The notes: generated from the letters alone by a model not told the origin. A stretch of 64,000 nt of DNA from Saprospiraceae bacterium (GCA_018057925.1 JAGPCT010000012.1:1-64000), one strand, 5' to 3'; counted from the first letter of the stretch, positions 1-8,841 are shown. Numbers and translations: made by a program.

Positions 1-84
1 TCTTCCCATTCCGAACAGAGAAGTTAAGCCTTATTGCGCCGATGGTACTGCCCCAAGCGGGTGGGAGAGTAGGACGTTGCCGGA
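1..84 (+). rRNA. rrf: 5S ribosomal RNA, 3' part
   Basis: The window opens inside a 5S rRNA. The conserved stretch around GAACAGAGAAGTTAAGCC, the loop E/helix IV segment GCGCCGATGGTACTGC and the GGGAGAGTAGGACG run near the 3' end are all present in order. The 5' 30 or so bases lie before the window. A 16S-23S-5S operon probably precedes it. The exact 3' end (about base 84) is inferred from the family. Confidence 0.93.
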
Positions 85-93
85 TCAACATAA

Positions 94-130
94 TAGCCTT
101 GTAGTCGTAAGATTGCAAGGCTTTTTTGTT
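94..130 (+). terminator. Intrinsic terminator of the rRNA operon
   Basis: AGCCTTG (95-101) pairs with CAAGGCT (116-122) around a 14-base loop and is followed directly by a T-rich run. It lies about 10 bases after the 5S gene, where an rRNA operon terminator is expected. Confidence 0.85.
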
Positions 131-294
131 TTAACTCCAAAAAATCATTTATTTTGGGCTTTACACACTTTTTTAAACAGTATCATCTTTTAAACAGTAT
201 CATCCCTTTTCCCAATGACATGAAACCAAATGGACAAGAACTTTAAAATTTTGTTAAAGTTACATTATCGTGGTTTATTATACCTTTTTATACC

Positions 295-302
295 TATTTT
301 TG
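295..302 (+). promoter_or_regulatory. Putative -7 box upstream of the 333-782 gene
   Basis: TATTTTTG matches the Bacteroidota -7 element TAnnTTTG and sits 30 bases before the ATG at 333. No convincing -33 TTG is seen at the right distance. It lies downstream of an in-frame ATG at 270, so it argues for the start at 333. Confidence 0.4.
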
Positions 303-332
303 ATGTATATTTATAAAATTAAATCACTCAGC

Positions 333-782
333 ATGAAAACAATTGCACTTTTTTCATTTATCGTATTTTTTTCTTTTTCTACTGCTGCGCAGCAAGATGA
401 CATTAAACTAAAAATTGATTCACTCAATGCAGAAATTGAATTGTTGAGATCTGAATACTTGAGTAATAATGTCAAAACCACCGAACAATTAATCAAAGAT
501 TTACGAAAAAGCAGAAGCCGACATCTGGGAGGTGTTGCTTTAGGAAGTTTTATGTCAGGAATAGGAATAGGCTTATTGATTGCCAGCGCTAATGTAGAGG
601 ATGATTTTCTATCAGGTGTCGAAACTCGTTTCTATCAAGTCAATGGTATTGGATTGCTCATCCCAGGTAGTATAATTTTGATACATAATGCAAGTAGAAG
701 TAGTAAAGAAAAGCAAAAGCTGTTAGAATTACAAGGGATTAAAATTGCACCAAATTCTGTTGGGATGGTGATGAGATTTTGA
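333..782 (+). CDS. Small secreted or membrane protein, unknown function
   Basis: A 149-residue protein that I do not recognise. It starts with a clear signal sequence (Lys-Thr followed by a run of Ile, Leu and Phe, ending in AAQQ at about residue 20). A short heptad-like helical stretch rich in Leu, Glu and Lys follows at about residues 24-50. A glycine-rich hydrophobic segment (GSFMSGIGIGLLIAS) and a second one (GIGLLIPGSIILI) may form a membrane hairpin. The reading frame is open upstream to an ATG at 270, but the ATG at 333 gives a proper signal peptide and lies after the putative -7 box. It stands alone between the rRNA terminator and a minus-strand gene. Its pattern resembles the gene at 981-1553 (signal peptide, then two C-terminal hydrophobic segments), but I see no sequence identity. 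Confidence 0.7.
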   Translation: MKTIALFSFIVFFSFSTAAQQDDIKLKIDSLNAEIELLRSEYLSNNVKTTEQLIKDLRKSRSRHLGGVALGSFMSGIGIGLLIASANVEDDFLSGVETRFYQVNGIGLLIPGSIILIHNASRSSKEKQKLLELQGIKIAPNSVGMVMRF

Positions 783-823
783 TTCCGGTCATTTTTCGTT
801 TTTTATACTAAGAATACATAAGT

Positions 824-879
824 TTGACCATCTCATATTTTTAATCACTTTTAAGGATAAAAAGACTGGAGATGGTCAA
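824..879. repeat. Long-armed hairpin (same family as 31003-31105)
   Basis: TTGACCATCTC (824-834) is a perfect inverted copy of GAGATGGTCAA (869-879). The element begins with TTATACTAA (801-809), as does the hairpin at 31003-31105, and both have a TTGACCAT-type inner arm. It lies between convergent genes and could act as a terminator in both directions or be a decayed mobile element. Confidence 0.6.
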
Positions 880-980
880 TCATATGTTTTATTGGTATAT
901 ACCTTATACTTTAAAAAAAATATGTCCGAAAAGTTACAATTTTTTCTTGAATCCGTTATATTAATTTTGTTGCTTTTATG

Positions 981-1553
981 TTATTCAAGTTTCCAAGGTT
1001 TATTGTTATCTTTAAAATGATACTTTTTCTTAGTAGATGAAAGTAATAAAACAGTACCTAATCCTATTTGTATGCCACCAGCTTTCCAAATATTTGGTCG
1101 CGATTCTTTATGTACCCATAAGTTGTTTAAAACAGTAATTCCCCCGGTGAAGAGGAGGATAGTTCCAATGCCTAGAAGGTTTAAATTTGTTTTAGTGGTA
1201 TTTTTGTATTTTTTTAAGTAGGTAATATCACCTAAAGAGATGGTAATTGGATTTTTATAATCTGTGGATGAATATTCTAATTGGTTCCAATTTCCAATAT
1301 TTATATTGGTAGAAAGGTTATTAGCTAATAGATATAAAGAATCATTGGTTAGTTTAATAAATTTACCTTCAATTTGGTAACATTCTGGACAATTATTTAC
1401 TTTATTATCTCCTTTTTGTGAATAGATTTTTAAGACATTATTGGTACTGATAATTTTTGTCTTATTGCCATTACTTAATTTAGCTGTTTGAGAAAATGCA
1501 TTTATGGTAACAAACAAAAATGGAATAATTTTAATGATGCTTTTAGTTAACAT
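981..1553 (-). CDS. Signal-peptide protein with two C-terminal hydrophobic segments, unknown
   Basis: A 190-residue protein of unknown function. Residues 1-22 are a signal peptide ending in AFSQ. The middle part is polar and probably beta-rich, with a CPEC cysteine pair at about residues 55-58 and a NDSLYLL segment typical of Bacteroidota periplasmic proteins in which a small-molecule or PEGA-like beta domain precedes membrane segments. Two hydrophobic helices follow at about 124-140 (LLGIGTILLFTGGITVL) and 155-172. The C-terminus is basic. No neighbour on the same strand is close, so it is probably monocistronic. The function cannot be inferred from sequence. Confidence 0.72.
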   Translation of the reverse strand: MLTKSIIKIIPFLFVTINAFSQTAKLSNGNKTKIISTNNVLKIYSQKGDNKVNNCPECYQIEGKFIKLTNDSLYLLANNLSTNINIGNWNQLEYSSTDYKNPITISLGDITYLKKYKNTTKTNLNLLGIGTILLFTGGITVLNNLWVHKESRPNIWKAGGIQIGLGTVLLLSSTKKKYHFKDNNKPWKLE

Positions 1554-1675
1554 GATTTCTAATTTTAATTCTTAATATTAGGGTAATATTAATAAATTAT
1601 TTGGATATAATTATTATATGTCGGATATAAATAGGAATTGAGTTTGTTTGAATATATACCTTGTTGATATTATAG

Positions 1676-1830
1676 TTAAACCCAAATTGAGTAATCTAAG
1701 TTTTCAAGACCGAAGATTGCTTAATGTGAGGTTCATCCCGATGTGCAAATCGTTTAAATGATTTGATTCAACCAATGATTGCGAGTTGTAAATCGATTCT
1801 GTATTGGTCTAATGCGGAAGTTGAGTTAAA
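1676..1830. repeat. Family A dispersed palindromic element, copy 1
   Basis: Bounded by TTAAACCCAAATT on the left and a degenerate GGAAGTTGAGTTAAA on the right. The interior has the family A landmarks: CCCGATGT, AAATCGTTT, CCAATGATTGCGAG and GTAAATCGATT. Related copies are at 6878, 11575, 26560, 34528 and 57583. No ORF is present. Confidence 0.7.
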
Positions 1831-1865
1831 TGGAAGTAAATAATGGATTAGAAAAGATTTGAATA

Positions 1866-1912
1866 TTTTAACCCACATTCTACATTGGTCTAATGCTGAA
1901 TGTGGGTTAAAA
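1866..1912. repeat. Mini family A hairpin
   Basis: Two perfect 15-base arms (TTTTAACCCACATTC, 1866-1880, and its complement, 1898-1912) enclose 17 bases. The arms carry the AACCC-ATTC / GAAT-GGGTT ends of family A without its central part, so this looks like an internally deleted copy. It could also serve as a terminator. Confidence 0.65.
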
Positions 1913-1944
1913 GAACACCTTTTTTATTATCATAATTTACCAGT

Positions 1945-2082
1945 AATACCGATTGTATATTCGTAATAGTCCAATTGCATTGACCTAAACGACTATATCA
2001 TGGGCATTTTGATTTTAAAGAAATCCCGACTTTTCGGGAATACCAAAACATGTTGGACTAATTTATAAATCAATTTGGTATA
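1945..2082. repeat. Family B dispersed element, copy 1
   Basis: Left end ATACCGATTG, right end CAATTTGGTAT. The interior has GACCTAAACGACTAT and GCATTTTGATTTTA, shared wholly or partly with copies at 16636 and 39085, and a small CCCGACTTTTCGGG hairpin. There is no coding capacity. Confidence 0.65.
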
Positions 2083-2137
2083 ACACGTCCTAATGATAGG
2101 TGCTCTATGACTTAGCAAGGGTTTATTTTACAAAACC

Positions 2138-3073
2138 TTATTGATTTGGATTGTTATACAGGTTCAATTGATTGAGCGCCATCATATTTTTTATGGATTT
2201 TTCCATTCCTTCAACACTTCCGTCAATAAAGATGACATTTCCTTTGCCATTTTCAGCTATTTGTTTGATGGATTCGGTCCACATCGTAAATAGGATGACA
2301 GATGTGTCCAGATTTCCTTCTTTCATCTCTAACGAGGCTTGAGTCATACCTCTTGCTACTTCCTCCCGGAAGGAAGCTACTGCTTGTCCGCGCATTCTTG
2401 ATGCCTCACGTTCTGCTTCGGCAGCGATTTTAATGGCATTACCTTCAGCTTCGGCTGCTTTAGTTTTAGTAATAAGTAGGGCTTGACCTTCATTTTCGGC
2501 AGCAGCTTTGAGGTTGTTTGATGCCACGACTTTTGCCATTGAACGCATTACTTCTTCGTCAAAAGAAATATCATTGATCTGTAAGTCAATCAGATGATAT
2601 CCCCATTCTTCCAACATGGAATCAACGTTGTGCTTAACTACTTCGACAATTTCTCTTCTAAGAGAGAGAACTTCACTTTGTTTTTTTGTAGCTACATAGG
2701 CTCTGATATTGCCTTCTACGACACGAGAAAGTGTCTGCATGAAGCTCCTATCATCGATAAACTTGAATGCAACTGCCTTGATGGTTTCTTCACTATTGTT
2801 AAAAACTGCATATAATAGCATTGAAGTAAAGTGTACATTAGCTTGGTCAGCTGTGGTAGCATGAAATTCCAGTTCAACAGAACGATTTTGTATTGATATT
2901 ACCTTATATACTTGTTCTAAAAAAGGTATTTTAAAGTTTAATCCAGGCGTTAAAATTCTTTGGTATTTTCCAAACATGGTGATGACGGCGACAGTGCCTT
3001 GACGTACTGAAACAAGTCCTGAAAAAACAAATAATGCAGCCAGGACAAATAAAATAATCATTGTTATAGACAT
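2138..3073 (-). CDS. SPFH/stomatin-family membrane protein
   Basis: A 311-residue SPFH (stomatin, prohibitin, flotillin, HflK/C) protein. Residues 3-22 form one membrane anchor. The PHB domain follows at about 24-200, with the typical GLVSVRQGTVAVITMFGKY and LTPGLNFKIPF opening. An Ala/Glu/Lys-rich coiled coil covers about 185-235 and a short conserved tail ends in an Asn-rich C-terminus. Family members form large oligomeric rings or microdomains on membranes and often protect or regulate membrane proteins; the partner here is unknown. There is no NfeD-like gene beside it, so it is closer to the QmcA/stomatin type than to an nfed-linked slipin. It is 86 bases downstream of the flavin reductase gene on the same strand. 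Confidence 0.88.
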   Translation of the reverse strand: MSITMIILFVLAALFVFSGLVSVRQGTVAVITMFGKYQRILTPGLNFKIPFLEQVYKVISIQNRSVELEFHATTADQANVHFTSMLLYAVFNNSEETIKAVAFKFIDDRSFMQTLSRVVEGNIRAYVATKKQSEVLSLRREIVEVVKHNVDSMLEEWGYHLIDLQINDISFDEEVMRSMAKVVASNNLKAAAENEGQALLITKTKAAEAEGNAIKIAAEAEREASRMRGQAVASFREEVARGMTQASLEMKEGNLDTSVILFTMWTESIKQIAENGKGNVIFIDGSVEGMEKSIKNMMALNQLNLYNNPNQ

Positions 3074-3159
3074 AGTTCAAATGTTTTGTTTATCAATCAA
3101 CTGTTTTCAAGTCAGATAAAGTTCAAATTAAAGGTTTTATTTCAATGAGAAATATAAAA

Positions 3160-4041
3160 TTAAGGACGAATGGACAAAATCATTGCGATGAAAGCTTCTT
3201 TTTTAAGGTTTTCGATTAAAGCTTGATGAGCATAATTTTGGAGTAGGTTGGAGGCATCGGGTTGTGAGATGATTCTCTGAATGTCGTTACGGGTCATAAA
3301 TTGGGCAATATCTCCATCGGTCGGCAATTCTTCAAGACTAGCAAGTGCAGCAAGGTCATTGGCGGATAAAATATGGCTTTGTTTGAAGGCATCAGGTAGC
3401 CTGTCAAATCCGATGGGAGATGCATTATAAGGTTGAATAATAGTGTGAATAGCTTCTCCTGACGCACGTGAATAAAAGGCTCTACCCATTCTACCCATAA
3501 GGTCGATCTTTGTTGGGTCAATGCGTTGATTTTCATCCAGGATTGAAGGGTCAACATGAACCCTTACGACTTCGCAGATGACTAAGTTGCCCGCTCCACC
3601 TTTGTCGCCAAGTGGTAATATTTCTTTTACTTTACATTCTAAGTGTGCCAGACATTCCTTAACTCTTGGCGGGCGTACTATGTCAGAAGGGATGGGTGTT
3701 AAACCGGACTTGGTGAATTCGTCAACATCTTTCGGATAATCCACACTGCATAGAGTGACTTGTCGAATAATGTTGTGAGAGACGGCATTGATGACGCATT
3801 CGCCTGATGAAATGACATTGGCGAGTGTATCTTTGGTTGTGTTGTTGCCGACTCTACGATTGGCACTAAAAATAACTATTGGAGGATTGCTACTAAAACA
3901 GTTAAAAAAGCTAAAAGGGGCTAGGTTGTATATTCCTTCTTCGTCAATAGTTGAAACAAATGCTATTGGTCTTGGTGCAACAATGCCGAGCAATAACTGG
4001 TGGAGATCTTTTGTTTCAATTTCATTTGGATTAAAATACAT
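3160..4041 (-). CDS. Flavin reductase family protein (FMN-binding split barrel)
   Basis: A 293-residue protein of the DIM6/NTAB flavoprotein family. The N-terminal 190 residues form the FMN-binding split barrel; the motifs APRPIAFVST (about 22-31), YNLAPFSFFN and the NTTKDT flavin-phosphate region are clear. The last 100 residues are an extra helical segment found in some Bacteroidota members and have no evident catalytic motif. Relatives reduce FMN with NAD(P)H or bind flavin for other redox reactions; the physiological substrate cannot be told from sequence. The gene starts 2 bases after the folB stop codon, so the two are probably cotranscribed. Confidence 0.88.
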   Translation of the reverse strand: MYFNPNEIETKDLHQLLLGIVAPRPIAFVSTIDEEGIYNLAPFSFFNCFSSNPPIVIFSANRRVGNNTTKDTLANVISSGECVINAVSHNIIRQVTLCSVDYPKDVDEFTKSGLTPIPSDIVRPPRVKECLAHLECKVKEILPLGDKGGAGNLVICEVVRVHVDPSILDENQRIDPTKIDLMGRMGRAFYSRASGEAIHTIIQPYNASPIGFDRLPDAFKQSHILSANDLAALASLEELPTDGDIAQFMTRNDIQRIISQPDASNLLQNYAHQALIENLKKEAFIAMILSIRP

Positions 4042-4043
4042 CT

Positions 4044-4421
4044 TTAATTTTTTGATTGTTCAAAATAACCGGTTTCAATCTGTACGAGCGTATTTTGAAG
4101 TAATGGAAGGGTAGCTGGTCGCATCTTGGTAATTCGTAATTTAACGCCTTTTGACTGGGGAAATTGTTTAATAATATGTTGAATGATTTGTTGGGCACTG
4201 GTTTCAATCAAGTCACCACCTTTAGCGAAAACCTCTTTTGAAATGTTGACTAATGTACAATAATCAATGGTTTGGTCTATGTGGCTTACAACAACATTGT
4301 CCTCTATATCAAGGGCTACCTGGATATCGATAAGGAAGGTATTGCCTAATATTTTTTCTTCAGGGTAAAGACCGATAGTCGAATGTATGGTCAATTGTTC
4401 AAAACCAACAATTATTGTCAT
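4044..4421 (-). CDS. folB: Dihydroneopterin aldolase
   Basis: A 125-residue protein of normal FolB length. FolB cleaves 7,8-dihydroneopterin to 6-hydroxymethyl-7,8-dihydropterin and glycolaldehyde in folate synthesis. The catalytic/pterin-binding Glu of GLYPEEK (about residue 21), the DYCTL segment, the ETSAQQI helix start and the Lys of ITKMRPA near residue 100 are all present. The frame is open to an upstream ATG at 4448, but the ATG at 4421 gives the usual N-terminus (MTIIVGFEQLTIHSTIG). The gene is divergent from plsC and is followed 2 bases later by a flavin reductase. No other folate genes are in the window. Confidence 0.9.
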   Translation of the reverse strand: MTIIVGFEQLTIHSTIGLYPEEKILGNTFLIDIQVALDIEDNVVVSHIDQTIDYCTLVNISKEVFAKGGDLIETSAQQIIQHIIKQFPQSKGVKLRITKMRPATLPLLQNTLVQIETGYFEQSKN

Positions 4422-4513
4422 GTATGAAAATTTCCGGAAAATTATCATTTTAATTGTATTAAACCCATTTTCAAAATAAAATAAATTATAATTGCAGAGA
4501 AAAAGTAAAAATA

Positions 4514-5323
4514 TTGTTATCCATATTTAAAAAATTCTTACATAATTTGATGGCCGTTGTACGAATAGTACTGTGCATCATCAGTTTACTGTTATGTGTG
4601 CCTTTGATGCATTTGGAAAGTCTGATATTCGGATATACTGCAGAGAGAGGGTTTAAGTATCGTCGAATGTTCACCTTGTTTTATATATGGATATTAAACA
4701 TAAGTATAAAGAAAGAAGGTTTTTCTGAAGGTGAGAATATGTTGTTTGTGTGTAATCATAGAATGATGATTGATCCGATAGTTGTGTTGCAATATTGCAA
4801 TGGATACATAGTAAGTAAAGCAGAGGTGGCAAGTTATCCGCTTCTAGGGAGTGGAGCAAAGCATACAGGAGTGATATTTGTACAGCGAGATCAGCGTGAT
4901 TCAAGGGCTGCAATAAAGGAAGAAATAGGCAGGTTGTTAAAAGAGGGTGAAAGTGTTGTGATATTCCCGGAGGGGACAGTAAATACAAAGACTTTGACGG
5001 CTGAATTTTCTAAAGGTTCTTTTGAAGAAGCAGCTAAATGGGGATGTAATGTGGTGCCTGTGGCGCTTGATTACAGAGATACGGGGGTTTATTGGCACAC
5101 CAATATCTCATTAATCAGACATTTTCTAAACGTATTTAAACGATGGAAACTGGAGACAAGGATATGTTTTGGACCTCCAATTAAAGGCGACAATGGGGTA
5201 GAGATAATGGAGAAATGTAAAGCATTTATAGATTTAAAGCTTACGGAAATGCATCACGATTGGAAGGCTGAAACTCAAAAAGGTTATTCAGAGAGTTCAG
5301 AGATATCCATATCTTCTAAATAG
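4514..5323 (+). CDS. plsC: 1-acyl-sn-glycerol-3-phosphate acyltransferase family protein
   Basis: A 269-residue PlsC-like acyltransferase that transfers an acyl chain to lysophosphatidate or a related lysolipid at the inner membrane. An N-terminal hydrophobic helix (about 15-35) precedes the catalytic domain. The HX4D box is seen as NHRMMID (about residue 81), the substrate-binding block as FPEGTVN (about 153), and the fourth block as VVPVALDY. The frame begins at TTG 4514; an in-frame ATG at 4550 would also keep the membrane helix, so the start is not settled. A -7-like TATAATTG lies shortly upstream. The last 40 bases overlap the 3' end of the convergent rmuC gene. It may be a specialised paralogue rather than the only PlsC. 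Confidence 0.85.
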   Translation: MLSIFKKFLHNLMAVVRIVLCIISLLLCVPLMHLESLIFGYTAERGFKYRRMFTLFYIWILNISIKKEGFSEGENMLFVCNHRMMIDPIVVLQYCNGYIVSKAEVASYPLLGSGAKHTGVIFVQRDQRDSRAAIKEEIGRLLKEGESVVIFPEGTVNTKTLTAEFSKGSFEEAAKWGCNVVPVALDYRDTGVYWHTNISLIRHFLNVFKRWKLETRICFGPPIKGDNGVEIMEKCKAFIDLKLTEMHHDWKAETQKGYSESSEISISSK

Positions 5324-6699
5324 TCATCGGGCAATGACTTTTTTGTATTTAGTCCCAATTTTTTAAGTTTTTCAACCTGCGAAATCAGATTACCTTTGCC
5401 TTTTTTCAATTTTCCGAAGGCTGCTTCATAAGTATTGGTTGTCTTGAGTAATTGGTCACCGATGGACTCCATGTCGTATAAAAATCCTACGAATTTGTCA
5501 TATAAGGCGCTCCCTTGTGCAGCTATTGCCAAAGAATTTCTGCTTTGCAGCTCTCTTTTCCAAATATCGGAAATCATTTTTAAGGCTGCTATGAGGTTGG
5601 TTGGGCTTATTAACACGATTCTTTTTTTATAGGCATAATTCCAAAGCTCTTGGTCGCTGTGCATAACGGCGATAAAGGCAGGTTCTATGGGAATGAACAT
5701 CATCACAAAGTCTGGTGTGTTTTGTAAGGATTCGTAATTTTTGCTACTGAGGTTATCGATGTGTGATTTGACAGAATGATAATGGGCATTGAGATGTACA
5801 TTGCGCATATCATCATCATTTTCATTGACATATTTTTCATAAGCGACAAGGGAAACCTTAGAATCGATGATTATCTGCCGGTTATCCGGATATTTGACGA
5901 TGACGTCTGGTTGTTTACGTGCGCCTACCTCATCCGTAAAGGTTTGTTGAACAAAGTATTCTCTGTTTTTTTCCAATCCTGAATGTTGCAAAATGCTTTC
6001 CAAAATCATTTCTCCCCAATTGCCTTGAGTTTTGGCTTGTCCTTTCAAGGCATTGGTAAGGTTGTTGGCATCTTTAGAAATTTGATTATTCAGCTGGACG
6101 AGTTCTTTGATTTTGGATTCGAGGGTAAATCGTTCTTTGGATTCTCTGTCGTAAGTATCCTCGACTTTTTTCTTAAATTCTGAAATATTCTCTTTTAGTG
6201 GATTTAAAATTTGTTCCAATTTCTCTTGGTTAGTAAGGGTGAATTTGTGCGTTTTTTCTTCCAGAATTTTATTAGCTAATGCTTCAAATTCTAGTAATGA
6301 TTGCTTTCTAGTGGCTTCGATTTCATCTTTTTGAGTCAATAATTTATCATGGAGTGTATCAATTTTGTTTTGGAGAGAATTAATTTCAATCAATTGTCGA
6401 TGGATGGTGTTGCTTTGTTCCTGATTTTCGTCCTTTAAATTGAAATTTAGTTTGTTTTCATTTTGTAAATCAGAAACTACGGTTTCGTATTTGGTTGATA
6501 TTTGTGCTAATTGAATCGAAAGATTTTGAGCTTCGCTTTCTAATGTATGGAATTGATTCTGTAAGGTGGACAGTTGGTTTTGGAGATCTTTTTCTTTGGA
6601 TGATGCGTAAGACATAGCGTTTTTAAAATAAAGCGCCGTGAGAGCAATCCCAATAATAAAGGAAATGCTCGGGATAATGAAAAAGTATGTTGATTCCAT
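5284..6699 (-). CDS. rmuC: DNA recombination protein RmuC
   Basis: A 471-residue RmuC-family protein. Residues 6-24 are an N-terminal membrane anchor. A long coiled coil of Gln/Glu/Lys-rich heptads covers about 30-215. The RmuC nuclease-like domain follows at about 215-440, with the family blocks QGNWGEMILESIL, KQPDVIVKYP, IIIDSKVSL and VMMFIPIEPAF. Family knowledge: RmuC limits inversions at short inverted repeats in E. coli and belongs to the PD-(D/E)XK-like fold; its detailed biochemistry is still open. Its 3' end overlaps plsC tail-to-tail by 40 bases. The presence of RmuC is notable in a genome with many inverted-repeat elements, but that link is only inference. Confidence 0.93.
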   Translation of the reverse strand: MESTYFFIIPSISFIIGIALTALYFKNAMSYASSKEKDLQNQLSTLQNQFHTLESEAQNLSIQLAQISTKYETVVSDLQNENKLNFNLKDENQEQSNTIHRQLIEINSLQNKIDTLHDKLLTQKDEIEATRKQSLLEFEALANKILEEKTHKFTLTNQEKLEQILNPLKENISEFKKKVEDTYDRESKERFTLESKIKELVQLNNQISKDANNLTNALKGQAKTQGNWGEMILESILQHSGLEKNREYFVQQTFTDEVGARKQPDVIVKYPDNRQIIIDSKVSLVAYEKYVNENDDDMRNVHLNAHYHSVKSHIDNLSSKNYESLQNTPDFVMMFIPIEPAFIAVMHSDQELWNYAYKKRIVLISPTNLIAALKMISDIWKRELQSRNSLAIAAQGSALYDKFVGFLYDMESIGDQLLKTTNTYEAAFGKLKKGKGNLISQVEKLKKLGLNTKKSLPDDYLEDMDISELSE

Positions 6700-6877
6700 T
6701 TAACAAGATAATGTATATTTCAATAATTTGACAAAAATAGTTAGCACTGCGTGTAAAATAAATATATTTTTTTGTTTATATGAATGTTTGAGCCAAGTTG
6801 GTAGAATATATTCTTGCCATTTATGTGATTGGTTTATCATCAAGAAGGATTGTAATACATAACTGATTGACATCATT

Positions 6878-7021
6878 TATCCCAATTCAGCAGTAAAGTT
6901 TTTGGCCAACCGTTGAGTACTGATTATGAGTGTTAAACCCGATGTACGAATAATTTCTTTAAACCATTGATTGCGAGTCGTAAATAGATTCGATATTTGT
7001 CAAATATGAAATTTGGGTTTA
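6878..7021. repeat. Family A dispersed palindromic element, copy 2
   Basis: It runs from TTATCCCAATTCAG to GAAATTTGGGTTTA and contains CCCGATGTACGAAT and the core CCATTGATTGCGAGTCGTAAAT. It lies between the divergent rmuC and lnt genes. An in-frame TTG at 7013 that would extend lnt falls inside this right end, so the extension is unlikely to be coding. Confidence 0.72.
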
Positions 7022-7096
7022 TATAAAATAATGACAAGCATGTACAACGTATTTAGATTTTTCCTCATTTTTGATAATCTAAATTGCAAGAAGCAG

Positions 7097-8827
7097 ATGA
7101 AGTTTACCAAAGGCATTTTGTTGATAATCAGTTTGGTTTGTTTGATAGCAACGTCCTGGTATATGATGACTCATCCCTTATGGTCTTATGTTCCACTATT
7201 CAATTATTTGGGAATATGGGGTTTGATGTTATGGCTTTTTAGGAAGATTTTAATGAGTGATGAAGCTGGCAGGAAGAGGTTGAAATTGGCTTTGATATCA
7301 GGGGTTATATTTTCAGTCAGTTTTCCGCCAAGTCCTTTGTTTGTAGGACTTTTAGTGGGATTTGTTCCAATGATGATGTTGGAGAGGGATATTGCTTTAA
7401 CCTATAAAAAAGCGGCACCGGGAAGACTATTTGGATATTTATTTTTTGGATTCTGGCTTTGGAATATTTTATCAACATTTTGGGTTGCTAATACTGCTTT
7501 TTTTGCAGGAATGATAGCAAATATTGTCAATTCGATTTTGATGACCTTACCTTGGTTGTTTTTTCACATATTAACGGCGAAACATAAGTGGAATGGCAAG
7601 TATATCATTTTGGCTGCCGGATGGATATTGTTTGAATACTTGCATTCTAATTGGGATATAAGTTGGCCATGGCTGACCCTTGGAAATGGGATGGCTACGT
7701 GTTATCCATTGATTCAGTGGTATGAATTTACAGGATATTTTGGAGGATCAGTATGGATATGGGCGATTAATATATGCTTGGGTCTGGCTATGATTAATAT
7801 GGCGCAAAATAAAAAGTTACTCTATACAGGATTGCTGATATTTGCAATACCCTCCTTGTTGTCGTTGGTGTTGTATTGGACTTATAAGGAGAAGGGAGAA
7901 TTGATTAAAGTAGCTGCTGTGCAGCCAAATTTTGAGCCACATTATCAGAAGTTTAGCGTGCCTGAGCCACAGCAGGCGCTCAAAATATATGAAATGACGT
8001 TGAGTCATGTTGATTCGGCTACTAAGCTTATAGTTATGCCGGAAACTGTCTTAGATCCCATAAATATGGACGATATATACGGAGATAATCCCGGGTTGGC
8101 ATTAATTCGCAAAAGTTTGGAAAAGGCGCCTAATGCTGTTATACTTGCTGGAGTAGGTGGTTATCATGTCTTTAATTCTGATCCGGGGAGAGAAACAGTT
8201 CGAAATAATGGTGGCACATATTATGAACTATACAATGCCGCCATATTGATGAAGGCGGGTGTTGATACGGTTCAGGAGTATCACAAGTCAAAATTTGTGC
8301 CTGGAGCAGAGCTTTTCCCTTTCAAAAAAGTACTGCCATTTTTGCGTCCATTGGTAAAGAAGTTGGGCGGAACGTATGAAGGTTTTGCTCCGCAGACAAA
8401 GCCATCTAATTTTACATTTGATGGGAGAAAGCAAGTCGCACCGATAATATGTTATGAAAGTATTTATGGTGGTTGGGTTGCAGGATATGTCGATCAGGGA
8501 GCCGGGCTATTAGCCATCATAACCAATGACGGCTGGTGGGATAATACTCCAGGGCATTTGCAGCATTTGGCATTTGCAAGGTTGAGGGCGATAGAAAATA
8601 GGAAAGACGTGGTACGATCAGCCAATACAGGCACATCTTGTTTTATAAATCAACGTGGAGATATCAGGATGGAGACGGGATATGAGGAGGATGCTGTCAT
8701 CAGTGATAATTTACATTATTATGAGGGGACGACATTTTATAGTAGAAATGGTGATTATATAATTTTATTGGTAGGAATAGCAATGATGTTATCTTTGGGT
8801 ATTAATTTTCTGCAAAAAAAAGATTAA
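7097..8827 (+). CDS. lnt: Apolipoprotein N-acyltransferase
   Basis: A 576-residue inner-membrane enzyme that adds the third acyl chain to the N-terminal Cys of lipoproteins. About seven hydrophobic segments fill residues 5-255 and another lies at the C-terminus (about 550-570). The periplasmic carbon-nitrogen hydrolase domain lies between them, with the catalytic triad visible as Glu316 (MPETVLDP), Lys397 (YHKSKFVPG) and Cys452 (IICYESIYGG). The frame extends to TTG 7013 but that part lies within a repeat element and lacks family similarity, so the ATG at 7097 is chosen. It is slightly longer than the E. coli enzyme (512 residues). The window encodes several predicted lipoproteins that would be its substrates. 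Confidence 0.92.
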   Translation: MKFTKGILLIISLVCLIATSWYMMTHPLWSYVPLFNYLGIWGLMLWLFRKILMSDEAGRKRLKLALISGVIFSVSFPPSPLFVGLLVGFVPMMMLERDIALTYKKAAPGRLFGYLFFGFWLWNILSTFWVANTAFFAGMIANIVNSILMTLPWLFFHILTAKHKWNGKYIILAAGWILFEYLHSNWDISWPWLTLGNGMATCYPLIQWYEFTGYFGGSVWIWAINICLGLAMINMAQNKKLLYTGLLIFAIPSLLSLVLYWTYKEKGELIKVAAVQPNFEPHYQKFSVPEPQQALKIYEMTLSHVDSATKLIVMPETVLDPINMDDIYGDNPGLALIRKSLEKAPNAVILAGVGGYHVFNSDPGRETVRNNGGTYYELYNAAILMKAGVDTVQEYHKSKFVPGAELFPFKKVLPFLRPLVKKLGGTYEGFAPQTKPSNFTFDGRKQVAPIICYESIYGGWVAGYVDQGAGLLAIITNDGWWDNTPGHLQHLAFARLRAIENRKDVVRSANTGTSCFINQRGDIRMETGYEEDAVISDNLHYYEGTTFYSRNGDYIILLVGIAMMLSLGINFLQKKD

Positions 8828-8841
8828 GAAAAAACAAAATT

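Noticed and set aside
7013-7096. N-terminal extension of lnt from TTG 7013
   Set aside because: The first bases lie in the right end of a family A repeat, and the protein from ATG 7097 already has the normal N-terminus.
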